DNA of 7,500 nucleotides from an uncultured Alphaproteobacteria bacterium (GTDB lineage Bacteria; Pseudomonadota; Alphaproteobacteria; TMED127): NCBI GenBank assembly GCA_902567145.1, contig CACFLM010000001.1, forward strand, positions 1-7,500, written 5' to 3'. Under the pieces are notes generated by a model. That model was given only the letters and a program-made list of their open reading frames with translations. It ran no database searches and was not told the DNA's origin. Within the stretch, counting starts at the first letter, position 1. Each line of letters opens with the position of its first letter. Shown piece by piece: positions 6,715-7,500 of the stretch. The position numbers were made by a program, and so were the translations under genes.

Positions 6715-7500
6715 TTGTCACTTAATGCAGTTTCCGATTCTTGAAGTTTTGTAGCAAGAAATCTCTCTCTAGTTAGAGAAACATTAGCATAGAAGTTGGG
6801 CATATCTTGCTCTTCAATATTGAGTGTGGATTGAGATTTGAGCTTCATCGGGTTTACTGTTCTATTTTTATGCTTTACCTCATAATGTAGATGTGGGCCA
6901 GTGCTTCTTCCAGACGTACCAACATATCCAATTATTTCTCCTTGTTTGACTAGTCTCCCTTTTTTAATTCCTTTTGCGTATTTGTAAAGATGTGCATATC
7001 TAGTCTTAAAATTATTAAGATGCTTAATCTCAACAAATCTTCCAAATGATCCATTTCTTCCTGCATAAGTTATTCTTCCATCTCCCGCTGCCATTATTGG
7101 TGTTCCTCTTTTTGCTGCAAAGTCAACACCTCTATGCATTTTGTTGAAACCTAGAATAGGATGTTTGCGAACTCCAAATTTAGAGGATAAGCGAGCACCT
7201 TTCACAGGCGTTCGCATCAAATATTTCTTAATACTTTTCCCACCTGCGTCAAAAAAATCAACTTTTCCATTCACAAGTCTATACCTAAATAATTCAATTT
7301 TATGATAATTTAGATGAACTAGACCATACAAAAGTAATGGTTTTCCAATAATAGCATCATTTTTTGTAAAATTTGCTTCATATAATAATTCAATAGTGTC
7401 ACCATTTTTAACATCTCTTTGGAAATCAATAGTATAACTAAGTTGATGAAGATATTCATTCACAATTGATTCAGGTATTCTTGCAGATTTAAGAGTTTTG
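6711..7500 (-). CDS. M23 family metallopeptidase (LytM/lysostaphin type), 5' end beyond the window
   Basis: This is a zinc endopeptidase that cuts peptidoglycan cross-bridges or stems, presumably in the periplasm. The frame is open from the right edge to the TAA complementary to 6711-6713. The GTG at 7461-7463 is internal, because matching residues continue beyond it to the edge (ARIPESI, then NEYLHQLSYTIDFQRDVKNGD). That stretch resembles the N-terminal domain preceding M23 domains in DUF/OapA-like cell-wall peptidases. Numbering from that GTG, the M23 domain begins near KGARLSSKFGVRKHP (88-102). It has HRGVD (110-114) giving two zinc ligands, YAHL with the active-site His158, and GPHLHYE with His191 and the third zinc ligand His193. 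All catalytic positions are present. A signal peptide or membrane anchor would lie outside the window. The C-terminal tail after about residue 206 is family-variable. Confidence 0.93.
   Translation of the reverse strand, partial: KTLKSARIPESIVNEYLHQLSYTIDFQRDVKNGDTIELLYEANFTKNDAIIGKPLLLYGLVHLNYHKIELFRYRLVNGKVDFFDAGGKSIKKYLMRTPVKGARLSSKFGVRKHPILGFNKMHRGVDFAAKRGTPIMAAGDGRITYAGRNGSFGRFVEIKHLNNFKTRYAHLYKYAKGIKKGRLVKQGEIIGYVGTSGRSTGPHLHYEVKHKNRTVNPMKLKSQSTLNIEEQDMPNFYANVSLTRERFLATKLQESETALSDN

Overview
The window looks like a housekeeping segment from the chromosome of a small, AT-rich alphaproteobacterium. G+C is about one third by eye. The lineage call rests mainly on the DUF4167 gene, a family essentially confined to Alphaproteobacteria, lying downstream of prfA-prmC. 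The AT-rich codon use, near-absent intergenic DNA and frequent gene overlaps suggest a streamlined, perhaps marine, free-living lineage. The exact order cannot be read from this window alone. No mobile element, CRISPR array, tRNA or rRNA was seen.

Layout: positions 1-344 hold the C-terminal end of a flavin-dependent NAD(P)H oxidoreductase of the nitronate monooxygenase/FabK type, cut by the left edge. It is followed without a gap by a RodZ-like HTH/membrane protein (345-1181), IspG (1185-2282), histidyl-tRNA synthetase (about 2287-3561), a truncated glutamyl-tRNA-reductase-like protein (3545-4216), release factor 1 (4221-5282) and the release-factor methyltransferase PrmC (about 5288-6151). 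All seven are on the + strand, with gaps of 0-5 nt or short overlaps, so they probably form one operon. A 71-nt spacer with an imperfect hairpin then precedes a DUF4167 gene (6223-6714). On the opposite strand, an M23 peptidase gene (6711 to beyond 7500) converges on it, and the two stop codons overlap in a TTAA palindrome.

The operon joins two conserved gene orders: rodZ-ispG-hisS and hemA-prfA-prmC, both known from enterobacteria. It links cell-shape and isoprenoid functions with translation (tRNA charging, termination, release-factor methylation).

The most unusual gene is the one at the hemA position just before prfA. It is recognisably derived from the Rossmann and C-terminal parts of glutamyl-tRNA reductase. 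It lacks the catalytic cysteine domain, has lost the glycine-rich nucleotide-binding loop, and has a shortened helical tail. Alphaproteobacteria generally make 5-aminolevulinate by the ALA synthase (C4) route, so this looks like a relic that has been kept open and possibly given a new function.
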